Shown piece after piece: positions 1 to 9,516 of a DNA stretch of 64,000 nt. The DNA is taken from the NCBI RefSeq assembly GCF_019264375.1, contig NZ_JAHVAI010000001.1, positions 310,001 through 374,000 of the forward strand, given 5' to 3'. A model generated the notes under the pieces. That model made no database searches. It was given only the letters and a program-made list of their open reading frames with translations, and was not told the DNA's origin. Position 1 is the first letter of the stretch. Each line of letters begins with the position of its first letter. A program made the translations under genes and the position numbers. Origin of the DNA: Sedimentimonas flavescens (GTDB taxonomy: Bacteria; Pseudomonadota; Alphaproteobacteria; Rhodobacterales; Rhodobacteraceae).

Positions 1-1222
1 GCGAGTTCGAGCCGAGACGGTTCGCACCGTGCACCGAGGCGCAACCGGCTTCACCCACGGCCATCAGGCCCGGAACGACGGCGGTCGGGTTCGCTGCGGT
101 CGGGTTCAGCACCTCGCCCCAGTAGTTGGTCGGGATACCGCCCATGTTGTAGTGCACGGTCGGCAGAACCGGGATCGGCTCTTTGGTGACGTCCACACCG
201 GCGAAAATCTTCGCCGATTCCGAGATGCCCGGCAGACGCTCGGCCAGTGCTTCGGCCGGCAGGTGCGACAGGTTCAGGTGGATATGGTCGCCATGCTCGC
301 CCACGCCGCGGCCTTCGCGGATTTCCATGGTCATGCAGCGCGAGACATAGTCACGCGGCGCCAGATCCTTGTAGTGGGGAGCGTAACGCTCCATGAAGCG
401 CTCGCCCTGGCTGTTGGTCAGGTAACCGCCCTCGCCGCGCGCGCCCTCGGTGATGAGGCAGCCCGAGCCGTAGATGCCGGTCGGGTGGAACTGCACGAAT
501 TCCATGTCCTGCAGCGCAAGGCCCGCACGGGCCACCATGCCGCCACCGTCGCCGGTGCAGGTATGCGCCGAGGTCGCCGAGAAATAGGCGCGGCCGTAAC
601 CGCCGGTGGCCAGAACGACCATCTTGGCGTTGAAGACGTGGAAGGTACCGTCGTCGAGCTTCCAGCAGACCACGCCCTGGCACACGCCGTCATCCGACAT
701 GATCAGGTCGATGGCGAAATACTCGATGAAGAACTCGGCGTTGTTCTTGAGCGACTGGCCGTAGAGCGTGTGCAGGATCGCGTGACCGGTGCGGTCGGCC
801 GCGGCGCAGGTACGCTGCACGGGCGGGCCGTCGCCGAATTCGGTGGTGTGGCCGCCGAACGGACGCTGGTAGATCTTGCCTTCTTCGGTGCGCGAGAACG
901 GCACGCCGTAGTGCTCAAGCTCGTAAACCGCCTTGGGGGCTTCGCGCGCGAGGTATTCCATCGCGTCGGTATCGCCCAGCCAGTCCGACCCCTTGACGGT
1001 GTCGAACATGTGCCACTGCCAGCTGTCCGGGCCCATGTTGCCAAGCGAGGCGGCGATGCCGCCCTGCGCCGCCACGGTGTGCGAGCGGGTCGGGAAGACC
1101 TTGGTCACACAGGCCGTGCGCAGGCCCTGTTCCGCCATGCCGAGGGTAGCGCGCAGACCCGCGCCGCCCGCGCCCACGACCACGACGTCATATTCATGCG
1201 TCTCGTAAGTGTAAGCTGCCAT
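1..1222 (-). CDS. sdhA: succinate dehydrogenase flavoprotein subunit (3' end outside window)
   Basis: Catalytic flavoprotein of complex II: oxidises succinate to fumarate on the cytoplasmic face of the inner membrane and passes electrons to SdhB. About 407 of roughly 600 residues are present; the C-terminus lies beyond the left edge. An FAD Rossmann motif ([10 protein letters not shown], residues 13-22) and the flavinylation motif [11 protein letters not shown] (His48) are visible. Further on are FVQFHPTGI and [10 protein letters not shown], the conserved dicarboxylate-site stretches. The ATG lies 15 bp after the sdhD stop, so it belongs to the leftward sdhC-sdhD-sdhA operon. sdhB is presumably further left. 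Identity is secure. Confidence 0.97.
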   Translation of the reverse strand, partial: MAAYTYETHEYDVVVVGAGGAGLRATLGMAEQGLRTACVTKVFPTRSHTVAAQGGIAASLGNMGPDSWQWHMFDTVKGSDWLGDTDAMEYLAREAPKAVYELEHYGVPFSRTEEGKIYQRPFGGHTTEFGDGPPVQRTCAAADRTGHAILHTLYGQSLKNNAEFFIEYFAIDLIMSDDGVCQGVVCWKLDDGTFHVFNAKMVVLATGGYGRAYFSATSAHTCTGDGGGMVARAGLALQDMEFVQFHPTGIYGSGCLITEGARGEGGYLTNSQGERFMERYAPHYKDLAPRDYVSRCMTMEIREGRGVGEHGDHIHLNLSHLPAEALAERLPGISESAKIFAGVDVTKEPIPVLPTVHYNMGGIPTNYWGEVLNPTAANPTAVVPGLMAVGEAGCASVHGANRLGSNS

Positions 1223-1237
1223 CTGTCTGGTCCTGTC

Positions 1238-1636
1238 TCAGTGCATGGCTTCGAAGAGGAAGCCGACCATCGTCAGCTTGGCCAGCGCGTAGAGCGCGAC
1301 AGCGATGACGATGTAGGAAATGGAAGAAGCGAGGATGATCAGCGCCTTGCGGGTGGGGCCCTGGGCGTAGTCCTCGATCATCATCTGCGCACCCTTGGCG
1401 AAGTGGCGCATGCCGACGAACACGGTCAGCGCGGTCAGGATCGCCGGGAAGGGATGCGAGAAAGTGGCGATCACGCCTTCGGCCGGCTGGCCGAGCGCGC
1501 GCCCGAACACGATGACGAAAACCGGGATCAGGAAAGCGAGCGCGACCGAGGTCACGGTCATGAACCAGTGGTGCTCGGTTCCGGTGTGGGCCGCGCCCTT
1601 GCCTTCGGCGCGCTTGCGGGCGGTCAGGTAACGCAT
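1238..1636 (-). CDS. sdhD: succinate dehydrogenase membrane anchor subunit D
   Basis: Small hydrophobic anchor of complex II (132 aa) that with SdhC binds heme b and ubiquinone. Three hydrophobic segments are visible (about residues 25-45, 62-78 and 98-128). The family motif with a probable heme or quinone histidine is VGMRHFAKGAQMMIEDY (His78). It lies 11 bp downstream of sdhC and 15 bp before sdhA, in the standard C-D-A order. The start MRYLTARKRAEG was chosen because it directly follows the sdhC stop and gives the usual family length; upstream in-frame sequence is antisense shadow of sdhC. Confidence 0.93.
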   Translation of the reverse strand: MRYLTARKRAEGKGAAHTGTEHHWFMTVTSVALAFLIPVFVIVFGRALGQPAEGVIATFSHPFPAILTALTVFVGMRHFAKGAQMMIEDYAQGPTRKALIILASSISYIVIAVALYALAKLTMVGFLFEAMH

Positions 1637-1647
1637 GGGGATGCTCC

Positions 1648-2031
1648 TCAGACCAGAATGAGAGTGATGATGGTCAGAACGACCGAACCGACGATCATGC
1701 CCATGCCGAGCTTCTCGGCCGTCTCGATGTCGAGGCCCTTGCCGGCGTCGAAATACAGGTGACGCAGGCCGGCGAGGTAGTGATACCACAGCGCCCAGGC
1801 CGACAGGGTGAAGATCAGGTCGCCGAACCACGAGGTGGCCACGGCATTCGCCATTTCGAAATATGCAGGGCTCGTCGCCGCCGCGAGCAGCCACCACACT
1901 GCCAGCAGAACGCCCACGATGAGCGCATTGCCGGTGATCCGCGTCAGGATCGAGGTGAAAGACGTCAACTGCGGGCGGTAGATCTGCAGATGGGGGGAAA
2001 GGGGCCGTTCAACCCGTTTCACTTCAGCCAT
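1648..2031 (-). CDS. sdhC: succinate dehydrogenase cytochrome b556 subunit
   Basis: Larger membrane anchor of complex II (127 aa), contributing to heme b and the ubiquinone site. The N-terminus carries the SdhC signature RPLSPHLQIY followed by SILTRITG. His84 in LWYHYLAGLRHLYFD matches the axial heme ligand position of E. coli SdhC. Three transmembrane helices span about residues 35-55, 68-90 and 108-127. First gene of the leftward sdh operon; its long upstream region carries a pair of TGTGATCAC palindromes likely bound by the GntR regulator encoded at 19401-20048. Confidence 0.96.
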   Translation of the reverse strand: MAEVKRVERPLSPHLQIYRPQLTSFTSILTRITGNALIVGVLLAVWWLLAAATSPAYFEMANAVATSWFGDLIFTLSAWALWYHYLAGLRHLYFDAGKGLDIETAEKLGMGMIVGSVVLTIITLILV

Positions 2032-2352
2032 TTTGGGTCCCTCTGTCGCTAGGCCCCGATCTGAGGCGCTGCCTGAGGTGGCTGCGCGGTCGGGGTTGGC
2101 CGGAATTGCGCTTTCTCAATAACGCAATTTTTGCGCAAGTCACGCAAAGAGAATAGAGGAAATGCCCATTTCGGTGCATTGAATGCGGAAAATTGGCATT
2201 TGTGATCACGAATTTTCAGGCCGTGATCACATGTTGCCGCTATCAGACCCGACGGCGCCGCAGGGTGAGTCTCTGGCCCCCGCGACCCGGCAAGAGAACG
2301 GCGCCCGCCGGAAACGGACGCCGAAAAAGCCCGAAAAACCCGCGCCTCGCGA
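2032..2352 (-). promoter_or_regulatory. sdhCDA promoter region
   Basis: The 321 bp between the sdhC start and the stop of the mesaconyl-CoA hydratase gene hold no convincing gene. They contain the regulator palindrome pair at 2201-2231, about 175 bp before sdhC. Downstream of that, in sdhC sense, is an AT-rich stretch with TTGCGCAAAAATTGCG (about 2124-2139), itself a near-palindrome. No textbook -35/-10 pair is obvious. Near 2305-2345 a T-rich, GC-alternating tract in the leftward sense may end the preceding transcript. Confidence 0.6.
2201..2231. promoter_or_regulatory. paired TGTGATCACA operators upstream of sdhC
   Basis: Two copies of the palindrome lie here: TGTGATCACG at 2201-2210 and CGTGATCACA at 2222-2231, with centres 21 bp apart (two helical turns). 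The same arrangement occurs upstream of sucC at 9517-9547, and a single perfect copy precedes the GntR-family regulator gene (20057-20066). In R. sphaeroides the GntR-type regulator AkgR is known to activate TCA genes. Assigning these sites to its orthologue is inference from the co-occurrence. Confidence 0.75.
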
Positions 2353-3390
2353 TCAGATCGGCATCAGCGCCCAATAATCGAGGTCAAGCAGCACCTCGGG
2401 GGCGTATCTGCCGTCTTCGCCCTTGTAGGCGAAAGGCGCGGCGCCCTGCTTGGTTGCCACCAGCCGCAGCCGGATCGCGCCGACGCCCGGCGCACCCGTC
2501 TCAGCCTTGTCGAGCACCTCGGACCAGGCCTTGACCGTATCGCCCGCAAAGCACGGGTTGGCATGGGCGCCGCCGTTCAGTGCGACGATCATCTGCGCGT
2601 TGGCCAGCCCGTTGAACGACAGCGCGCGCGCCATCGAGATGACATGGCCACCATAGATCAGCCGCTTGCCATCCTCGCGGAAAGTCGCGTCAAAATGCAC
2701 CTTGGCGGTGTTCTGCCACAGGCGCGTGGCGATCATGTGCTCGGCCTCTTCGATGGTGACGCCATCGACGTGGTCGATCTTTTCGCCCACTTCGTAATCG
2801 CCCCAGCGATGCGGCTCGCCCGCCAGTTCGAAATCGTAGTTCGAGAAATCGAGCCCGGTCGGCACCACCAGATCCTTCGGGTCCACCACCTTGGCGAGGT
2901 TCGGCACCACCGCTTCGGGCGCGGGGGCCGACAGATCGCCTTTGCGCACCATGACCCAGCGGACATATTCCATGACCTTGTGGTCATACTGATTAAGGCC
3001 CGTGGTGCGGACATAGACCACGCCCGACTTGCCGTTCGAGTTCTCCTTGACGCCGATCACCTCGCTTTCCGAGCGCAGCGTGTCGCACGGATAGACCGGG
3101 CGCAGCCAGCGGCCTTCGGCATAGCCAAGGTTCGCGACCGCGTTCAGCGAGACATCCGGCACGGTCTTGCCGAAGACAACATGGAAGGCCGCCAGATCGT
3201 CGATCGGGGCCGAGGGCAGACCGCTGACACGGGCGAACTCGTCGCTTGAATAGAGCGCGCTGCGCGCCGGGTAGAGCGCGTGATACATCGCCCGCTCGCC
3301 CCCCGAGACGGTGCGCGGCACGGCGTGGCGGATCACCTGCCCGACCTTGTAATCCTCGAAAAAGCGGCCCGGATTGGTCTTAGCCATCAT
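2353..3390 (-). CDS. mch: mesaconyl-CoA hydratase (beta-methylmalyl-CoA dehydratase), MaoC family
   Basis: Interconverts mesaconyl-C1-CoA and beta-methylmalyl-CoA in the ethylmalonyl-CoA pathway of acetyl-CoA assimilation. The 345-aa protein is a double hotdog of the MaoC type, beginning KTNPGRFFEDYKVGQ. The conserved stretch PIDDLAAFHVVFGKTVPD lies in the first half and LIYGGHVISMARALSFNG in the second. Length and sequence match the Rhodobacter enzyme, which in R. sphaeroides also lies near sdh and mdh. The chosen ATG overlaps the upstream stop as ATGA, implying translational coupling; a second ATG follows immediately. Last gene of the leftward malyl-CoA/NnrU/DUF1737/mch operon. Confidence 0.92.
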   Translation of the reverse strand: MMAKTNPGRFFEDYKVGQVIRHAVPRTVSGGERAMYHALYPARSALYSSDEFARVSGLPSAPIDDLAAFHVVFGKTVPDVSLNAVANLGYAEGRWLRPVYPCDTLRSESEVIGVKENSNGKSGVVYVRTTGLNQYDHKVMEYVRWVMVRKGDLSAPAPEAVVPNLAKVVDPKDLVVPTGLDFSNYDFELAGEPHRWGDYEVGEKIDHVDGVTIEEAEHMIATRLWQNTAKVHFDATFREDGKRLIYGGHVISMARALSFNGLANAQMIVALNGGAHANPCFAGDTVKAWSEVLDKAETGAPGVGAIRLRLVATKQGAAPFAYKGEDGRYAPEVLLDLDYWALMPI

Positions 3391-3590
3391 TGTTCTCCCA
3401 GTTTGAGGTCGGGGTGATAGTCCCCCGGCACGACCTTGGTGACGGCCTGCGCGCAACGCATCACGCCCTTGCCCGCGTCATAGGCATAGGACGGGTCGCC
3501 ATGCAGCTCCCAGCCCTTGGACAGGGCCAGCGAGACCTTGTGGCAGAAGGCCGAGGTGTCATCGTCGGTCAGAAGGCGGTAGAGTTTCAT
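3387..3590 (-). CDS. DUF1737 small protein
   Basis: A 67-aa soluble protein of the DUF1737 family, recognised by MKLYRLLTDDDTSAFCHKV and KGWELHGDPSYAYD. Its function is unknown. It sits 4 bp after the NnrU-like gene and overlaps the start of mch by the ATGA tetranucleotide, so it is translated in a coupled way with the ethylmalonyl-CoA enzymes. Two cysteines (in FCHKV and VMRCAQAV) could bind metal or form a disulphide, but nothing proves this. Confidence 0.85.
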   Translation of the reverse strand: MKLYRLLTDDDTSAFCHKVSLALSKGWELHGDPSYAYDAGKGVMRCAQAVTKVVPGDYHPDLKLGEQ

Positions 3591-3594
3591 CGCA

Positions 3595-4140
3595 TCACCC
3601 GAATGCAGGATAGCCAAGAGCGTAGTGCACCCCGGCCATGGCGCCGTAGACGACCAGCGCGCCAATGGCGGCCATCGCCTCTTTCTTCGCCGGAACCGGC
3701 TTGGGCGGCGTCCAGCCGGGCGCAGCGCGGTTGATCAGCACCATCTCCAGCACAGCCCAGAGGGCGAGGCCGCCGAACAGCACGAAGCTGGGCACATCGC
3801 CGTTCACCAGCAGATGCGCCACCGACCACAGGATCATCGCGCTCAGCATCGGGTGGCGCATCTTGCGCGCGACGGCCGTCTGCATTCCCGCCGCAGCGAA
3901 CAGATAGACCGAAACGAGCATCAGCAGGTTGTTGATCCCCGCGAGCGGCGCCGAGCGCCCCCAGAAGATCGCCCCGTCGGCCGCGCGGTAGCCCACCACC
4001 ATCAGCAGCACGCCCACCAGAACCAGCCCCGCGACCATCGGGCGTTCGGCCCCCTTGAGGTTGCGGTGAAAGCCCGGAACGATACGTTTTGCCAGATGCG
4101 GCAGCGCCCACAGCAGGACGCCAAGGATCAGGATAGCCAT
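3595..4140 (-). CDS. NnrU family membrane protein
   Basis: Integral membrane protein of 181 aa with about five hydrophobic segments, of the NnrU family, a relative of isoprenylcysteine methyltransferase-like membrane proteins. Members were first linked to nitric oxide/nitrite metabolism, but the biochemical role is not known. Visible motifs are LPHLAKRIVPGF near the N-terminus and KMRHPMLSAMILWSVAHLLVNGD in the centre, the latter resembling the RHP-H-L pattern of the methyltransferase fold. It lies between mcl2 and the DUF1737 gene in a tight leftward operon, 10 bp after mcl2, so it is probably co-expressed with the ethylmalonyl-CoA enzymes. Confidence 0.88.
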   Translation of the reverse strand: MAILILGVLLWALPHLAKRIVPGFHRNLKGAERPMVAGLVLVGVLLMVVGYRAADGAIFWGRSAPLAGINNLLMLVSVYLFAAAGMQTAVARKMRHPMLSAMILWSVAHLLVNGDVPSFVLFGGLALWAVLEMVLINRAAPGWTPPKPVPAKKEAMAAIGALVVYGAMAGVHYALGYPAFG

Positions 4141-4150
4141 AATTTGCCCC

Positions 4151-5014
4151 TCAGTTGCTCAGAGCGGCAATCGCCTCCGCTTTCGCGAGAACCTGCCGCG
4201 CGGTCACGATATGCAGGTTTTCGACGATCTTTCCATCCACGACCGCAACGCCAAGGCCCTGTTTCTCGGCCTCTTCGAAAGCGGTGATCTGGCGCTGCGC
4301 CAGGTCGATCTCGGCTTCCGAGGGCGCAAAGGCCGTGTTGGCGATCTCCAGCTGCGCCGGGTGGATCAGCGACTTGCCATCAAAGCCCATGTCGCGGCCC
4401 TGATCGCATTCGAACTTGAGGCCCTCTTCGTCCTTGAAGGCATTGAAGACGCCATCGACGATAATCTTGCCATAGGCCTTGGCGGCCAGCAGGCACTGAC
4501 CCAGACCCGCCATCATCGGCAAGCGGTCGGCGCGGAAGCGGCTTTGCAGTTCCTTGGCGAGGTCATTGGTGCCCATCACCATGCCCTCAAGCCGCGGATG
4601 CGCGGCGATCTCGGCGGCGTTGATCATGCCAAGCGCAGTCTCCATCATCGCCCAGAGCGGAACGCCCTGGATCAGATCGGCGACGGCATCGAGGTCGGCG
4701 GTTTTCGACACTTTCGGGATCAGGATCGCATCGACCTTGGCGCCCTCGCGGATCGCGGCGGCAAAGGCCAGGATGTCATCGCGGCCCCATTCGGTATCCA
4801 GCCCGTTGACCCGCACGATGCGGGCGCGCTGGCCATAGTCGGCCTCTTTGAGCGCTTTGGCGAGGGTAGAGCGCGCATTGACCTTCTCATCCACCGCAAC
4901 GGCGTCTTCGAGGTCGAAGATGATCGCGTCGCAGGCAAGGCCGGTCGCCTTTTCCAGCGCACGCTCTTTCGAGCCGGGAATATACAGAACCGAGCGGTAG
5001 GGGCGGGCAGTCAT
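4151..5014 (-). CDS. mcl2: (3S)-malyl-CoA thioesterase, CitE/HpcH family
   Basis: Hydrolyses (3S)-malyl-CoA to malate and CoA, completing the apparent malate synthase activity of the ethylmalonyl-CoA route. The 287-aa TIM-barrel protein starts MTARPYRSVLYIPGSKERAL and has the family stretch AIIFDLEDAV (CoA/metal site), the metal glutamate in MMETALGM and GTNDLAKEL. Its length (287 rather than about 318 aa) and its place between mch and mdh match R. sphaeroides Mcl2 rather than the Mcl1 lyase. The ATG has an excellent GGAGAG ribosome site 5-6 bases upstream; an upstream in-frame ATG lacks one. First gene of the leftward operon. A lyase activity cannot be excluded from sequence alone. Confidence 0.85.
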   Translation of the reverse strand: MTARPYRSVLYIPGSKERALEKATGLACDAIIFDLEDAVAVDEKVNARSTLAKALKEADYGQRARIVRVNGLDTEWGRDDILAFAAAIREGAKVDAILIPKVSKTADLDAVADLIQGVPLWAMMETALGMINAAEIAAHPRLEGMVMGTNDLAKELQSRFRADRLPMMAGLGQCLLAAKAYGKIIVDGVFNAFKDEEGLKFECDQGRDMGFDGKSLIHPAQLEIANTAFAPSEAEIDLAQRQITAFEEAEKQGLGVAVVDGKIVENLHIVTARQVLAKAEAIAALSN

Positions 5015-5108
5015 GATTCTCTCCTCGCAACAATCTTTCGCCAAAGAGCATAAACGAGACAGAATCGGCAAGCCCAGAAATGCCGCAATGCAGAATTACG
5101 TCAGCATC

Positions 5109-5852
5109 TCAGGCCAGAATCGCGCCCCAGAGCAGCTTGGCCGAGATCAGCAAGAGCGCCCAGGTGACCAGCTTGTAGAACATCTCATGCGGGATGATCC
5201 GCACGAGGCGCACTCCCAGGAAGACCGAGACCGCGGCCGGGATCGCCAGCACCAGCGCCAGTTTCAGGCTGCCCAGGTTGAGCTGCCCAAGGGCCGCATA
5301 GGGGATCAGCTTGATTGCGTTGACCCATGCAAAGAGAATGGTCGAGGTGCCGGCGAATACCGTGCGCGGCAGGTTCAGCGGGATCGTATAGGCCTGATAG
5401 GGCGGTGCGCCGGAATGGCTGATGAAGCTGGTGAAGCCGGTGATCGCGCCCCAGAACATCCCCGGCCCAACCTTCGGCTCGGCCGCTGCGCCCAGTCTTG
5501 GCCGCAGGATCGCGTTCAGCGCGAAGACCACACCGATCAGGCCGACAAGGCCGGTCGAGACGCGCTCGGGCACATAAGAAGCCGTGGTCCAGCCAATCCC
5601 CACCCCGATCGCCGTGGCGGGCACCATGATCTTGAGCACGCGCTTGTCGAATTCCTTGCGGTAGGCAATCAGCCCGAACATGTCCGACACGATATAGACC
5701 GGCAGCAGCAGGCCCGCCGCCGCAACCGGGTTCATCACCCCCGCCAGCAGCGGCACCGAGAGCGAGCTGACCATCGGCAGGCCGCCCTTGGCCATGCCGA
5801 CCGAGATGGCGGCCAGCACCGCCATCGCCCATCCCCAACTGTCCAGATCCAT
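5109..5852 (-). CDS. TSUP (TauE/SafE) family membrane transporter
   Basis: Predicted sulfite/organosulfur or carboxylate anion permease of the TSUP family (247 aa, about eight hydrophobic segments). Typical features are the N-terminal repeat GMAKGGLPMVSSLSVPLLAG and the second repeat GAITGFTSFISHSGAPPYQAY, containing the glycine/serine-rich signature. The start MDLDSWGW is preceded by a G-rich sequence; in-frame sequence further upstream has no membrane character. It stands alone, transcribed away from mdh, and substrate cannot be told from sequence. Being next to malate metabolism is only a hint. Confidence 0.85.
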   Translation of the reverse strand: MDLDSWGWAMAVLAAISVGMAKGGLPMVSSLSVPLLAGVMNPVAAAGLLLPVYIVSDMFGLIAYRKEFDKRVLKIMVPATAIGVGIGWTTASYVPERVSTGLVGLIGVVFALNAILRPRLGAAAEPKVGPGMFWGAITGFTSFISHSGAPPYQAYTIPLNLPRTVFAGTSTILFAWVNAIKLIPYAALGQLNLGSLKLALVLAIPAAVSVFLGVRLVRIIPHEMFYKLVTWALLLISAKLLWGAILA

Positions 5853-5968
5853 CGGCCCCCGCAGAGAATCGGCCCCGAAACGCGGGGTCTTTTGGTTTGG
5901 TAAAAGACCGGGAGCGGTTTGACAGGGGGCTTTCTTAAAAATTTTAGCGCCACCACGAACGAATATTT

Positions 5969-5996
5969 CGGTGCACAATGGCATACAATTGCACCG
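5969..5996. promoter_or_regulatory. inverted repeat in TSUP/mdh divergent promoter region
   Basis: Seven-base arms CGGTGCA (5969-5975) and TGCACCG (5990-5996) flank a 14-base AT-rich spacer. The site lies about 100 bp before mdh and 120 bp before the divergent TSUP gene. The size and symmetry fit a dimeric repressor or activator site, but no regulator can be named. Confidence 0.35.
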
Positions 5997-6083
5997 TTAG
6001 CGCCGCAGCTGCCCACCCCGCCCTTGCCAGACTGGTCGCAAAGGGCTAACCCATGCCGCGTCAGCTCAACCCAACCCACCTGA

Positions 6084-7061
<978 letters not shown>

Positions 7062-7084
7062 TCGCCGATCAGCGGTTACAGTGG

Positions 7085-7112
7085 AAGGCGCACCCCCCGG
7101 GTGCGCCTTTTG
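7085..7112 (+). terminator. mdh terminator
   Basis: Ten-base-pair stem AGGCGCACCC / GGGTGCGCCT (7086-7095, 7099-7108) with a CCC loop, followed by TTTTG. It lies 24 bp after the mdh stop. Confidence 0.85.
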
Positions 7113-7148
7113 CATTTAAGCCTTTGCATTTCGTGAGGAGAACCCGCC

Positions 7149-8363
7149 ATGCGCCGCCTGCTGCTCGCCTCGGCCCTTGCCATCCTGCCCATTCCGGCCC
7201 TCGCGGGCACCGGCCTGAGCGCCGAGATCGGCGAAACCGGCATCACCGCCACACTCGCCCGCCTTTCGGCCCTGCCCACGCCCACCGATGAGGAACGCTT
7301 TGCCATCGGCGGGCTTGAATTTCTGGCCGCGCTGGAGCGCGTCTACCAGCTGCGCTGGCAGGTCGGCATGGGGCGCGGCATGGACATGATATTCGGCATG
7401 GCCGGGCAGCTTGGCAACAACCCCAACCCGCGCCAACTCGACCCTGCCGAGATCACCGCGATCCTCGACGACACGCTTGCCGGGATGGAGCGCGCCCGCG
7501 CCGCGCTGGCCGATCTTCCCGACGACAGCGCCTTCGGGTTCGAGCTTGATTTCGCCGATCTGTGGCTCGATGCGGATGGCGACGGCAAGCGCGGTCTGGC
7601 GGAATCGCTCAGCGACATCGCGGGGCCGGTACTCTTCGGCTGGCAATGGCAAGAGCGCCAGCAGACCCAAGGCGCGCTGCCCGCCGTGCGTTTCGACGCC
7701 GCCGATGCGCCCTGGCTTGCAGCCTATACGCATCTCATCTCCGGCACGACGCAGATGATCCGGGCCTATGACCCCGCCCCGGCGATTGCCCGGGTAGGTG
7801 AGGCAAGCGCGATCTTGCGCAAGAAAGACAACGAGTCCGATCCCTATGGCTATTCGAACTTTGTCGACATGTTCGCGATCGTCGATGGCACGCTGCGGCA
7901 CGAACCCGACGCCACGCGCACCCTCGCCGCGCGCGATCACTACCTGTCGATGGTGTCCGAGAACCGCCGCTTCTGGGCGCTGGTGGCGCAGGAGACGGAC
8001 AATGACCGCGAATGGATCCCGAATGACGCTCAGGTTTCGGCTACCGGGCTGACCTTCCCCAAAGGGATCGGCGCCAGCTGGCTTGCGGTGCTCGACGATG
8101 CCGAGGGGCTGCTGACCGGCCGCCTTGCCGCGCCCTATCCGAAAGACATCTTCTTTGGCCGCGCCACCACGCAGGTGCCACCCGGTCTCGATATATCGAA
8201 GCTCTTCACCGAGCCGCGCCCGGTCGATATCGTCGGTTGGTTCCAGGGTTGGGCCGCCCTGCCCTATCTGAGCGATGCCCCCCAGGTCACCGCGCAGAAC
8301 ATGCTGCAATTCGAACGCCTGGTGTCGGGCGAGGCGCCGCTGTTCATGGTGTTTCTGAACTGA
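7149..8363 (+). CDS. exported protein of unknown function with an EF-hand-like loop
   Basis: A 404-aa protein not assigned to a characterised family. It has a signal peptide (MRRLLLASALAILPIPALAG, cleavage after ALA) and no further membrane segments, so it is periplasmic or secreted. Residues 141-152 (DADGDGKRGLAE) match the 12-residue calcium-binding loop pattern D-x-D-x-D-G...E, apart from a charged residue at position 8. The rest is acidic and mostly helical. It starts 8 bases after a GTGAGGAGA ribosome site. Its last 20 bp overlap the 3' end of the convergent glycosyltransferase gene. Homologues in Rhodobacterales are expected, but this was not checked. Confidence 0.8.
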   Translation: MRRLLLASALAILPIPALAGTGLSAEIGETGITATLARLSALPTPTDEERFAIGGLEFLAALERVYQLRWQVGMGRGMDMIFGMAGQLGNNPNPRQLDPAEITAILDDTLAGMERARAALADLPDDSAFGFELDFADLWLDADGDGKRGLAESLSDIAGPVLFGWQWQERQQTQGALPAVRFDAADAPWLAAYTHLISGTTQMIRAYDPAPAIARVGEASAILRKKDNESDPYGYSNFVDMFAIVDGTLRHEPDATRTLAARDHYLSMVSENRRFWALVAQETDNDREWIPNDAQVSATGLTFPKGIGASWLAVLDDAEGLLTGRLAAPYPKDIFFGRATTQVPPGLDISKLFTEPRPVDIVGWFQGWAALPYLSDAPQVTAQNMLQFERLVSGEAPLFMVFLN

Positions 8364-9414
8364 GCATCAGCGGCGCGGGGTCGAAGCCCAGCCGGTCGTG
8401 CAACTGGTCGATCAGTTCGGCCTGATGCACCACCAGCGCGCGGTCGAAAGCCGCGGGGCTCAGATCCACGCGCGCGCCGAACAGCTCCGTCACCGTTGCC
8501 TCGATCCCCGTGTCGCCGCGCGTGAGCATCCCGCGCGCTTCCAGAGCCTCGGCCTCGGGCTTGCGCAGCCCGAGCACCTTCCACCATAGCCGCGCCAGCC
8601 CCTCGGGGTTGCGCACCCGCCGGGCGGCCGCCGCCATCTGCGCCAGACGCGGCGCGCCATGGGGGATCGGCTGGCCGCGGACCTCTGTCGTGGCCCGTCG
8701 CAGAATCTTGAGAATGTAATGCAGCGGCGTCAGCCCGTCGAAATGGCGCAGCCGCGCATTATACGAGGGCCGATAAGGCAGTGTGTTGCGGCTATCATCC
8801 CAATGGGCCAGCGGATAATGCACGCCGATCACCCGCCCTTCGGCGGCGCGGGTACAGCTTTTGCCCGCCGAATGCGCCGCCACGCCTCGGTTGAGAAACC
8901 GCGCCCGGTCGCCGTAGATCTCGGCGCCGTCCTCCTCGAAATCGGGCCAAGGCGAACGGAAGACACCTTCGAACAAAGCACGCGGGCGGCGGCGCAGAAA
9001 GCAACGCTCCTCGACCTCAAACTTGATCCAGGCCTTCTCGGGGCCCGCGGAGGCCAGATCAAGCGCGAAGGACCTTTGCGGGTGCACGAATTCGTCGGCG
9101 TCGCAATGAACCAGCCAGTCCAGCCCCGCCTCGGCCAGCGCACGCGTTGCATTGTATTTCTGCCGCGTTTCGTGTCGCACGGGCCGGAGCGCTTTCCAGC
9201 CGCGCACCCATCCATCATCGCCGGAATGGCGCAGCACAACGCCGGGAACACCGTGCAGCAGCGCCTCGGTCTCGGGGTTCGGCCGGTCCAGGAAAACATG
9301 CACCTCTCGCGCGCCGACCGCGAGATGATACGCCACGAATGCAGCAACCAACGCAGGAGGTTCGTCGATCGTGGCAACCACTCCCCAACTGGGCAGAACA
9401 GCGGTTTCGGGCAT
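8344..9414 (-). CDS. glycosyltransferase family 2-like protein
   Basis: Predicted nucleotide-sugar-dependent glycosyltransferase (about 356 aa) of the GT2/GT92-like group found near Rhodobacterales surface polysaccharide genes. The N-terminal nucleotide-binding strand VVATIDEPPALVAAFVAYH is followed by VHVFLDRPNP, the acidic metal site WLVHCDADEFVHP (DxD-like) and a basic C-terminal half with a conserved HYP-LAHW segment. No membrane helix is seen. The start is uncertain: MPETAVLPSWG (used here) follows ACGAGAAAACG, and MHEKTMPET five codons upstream is also possible. It converges on and overlaps the preceding gene by 20 bp. Acceptor unknown. Confidence 0.8.
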   Translation of the reverse strand: MPETAVLPSWGVVATIDEPPALVAAFVAYHLAVGAREVHVFLDRPNPETEALLHGVPGVVLRHSGDDGWVRGWKALRPVRHETRQKYNATRALAEAGLDWLVHCDADEFVHPQRSFALDLASAGPEKAWIKFEVEERCFLRRRPRALFEGVFRSPWPDFEEDGAEIYGDRARFLNRGVAAHSAGKSCTRAAEGRVIGVHYPLAHWDDSRNTLPYRPSYNARLRHFDGLTPLHYILKILRRATTEVRGQPIPHGAPRLAQMAAAARRVRNPEGLARLWWKVLGLRKPEAEALEARGMLTRGDTGIEATVTELFGARVDLSPAAFDRALVVHQAELIDQLHDRLGFDPAPLMLSSETP

Positions 9415-9516
9415 CGTTTTCTCGTGCATTTCTTGGCCGCGGCGACTTTCGCACCGCCCGCTCAGAGGCGCAACCCGAGTCGTTATCGCTCGCAGGCAAT
9501 GCTGCACTGCGGCATT

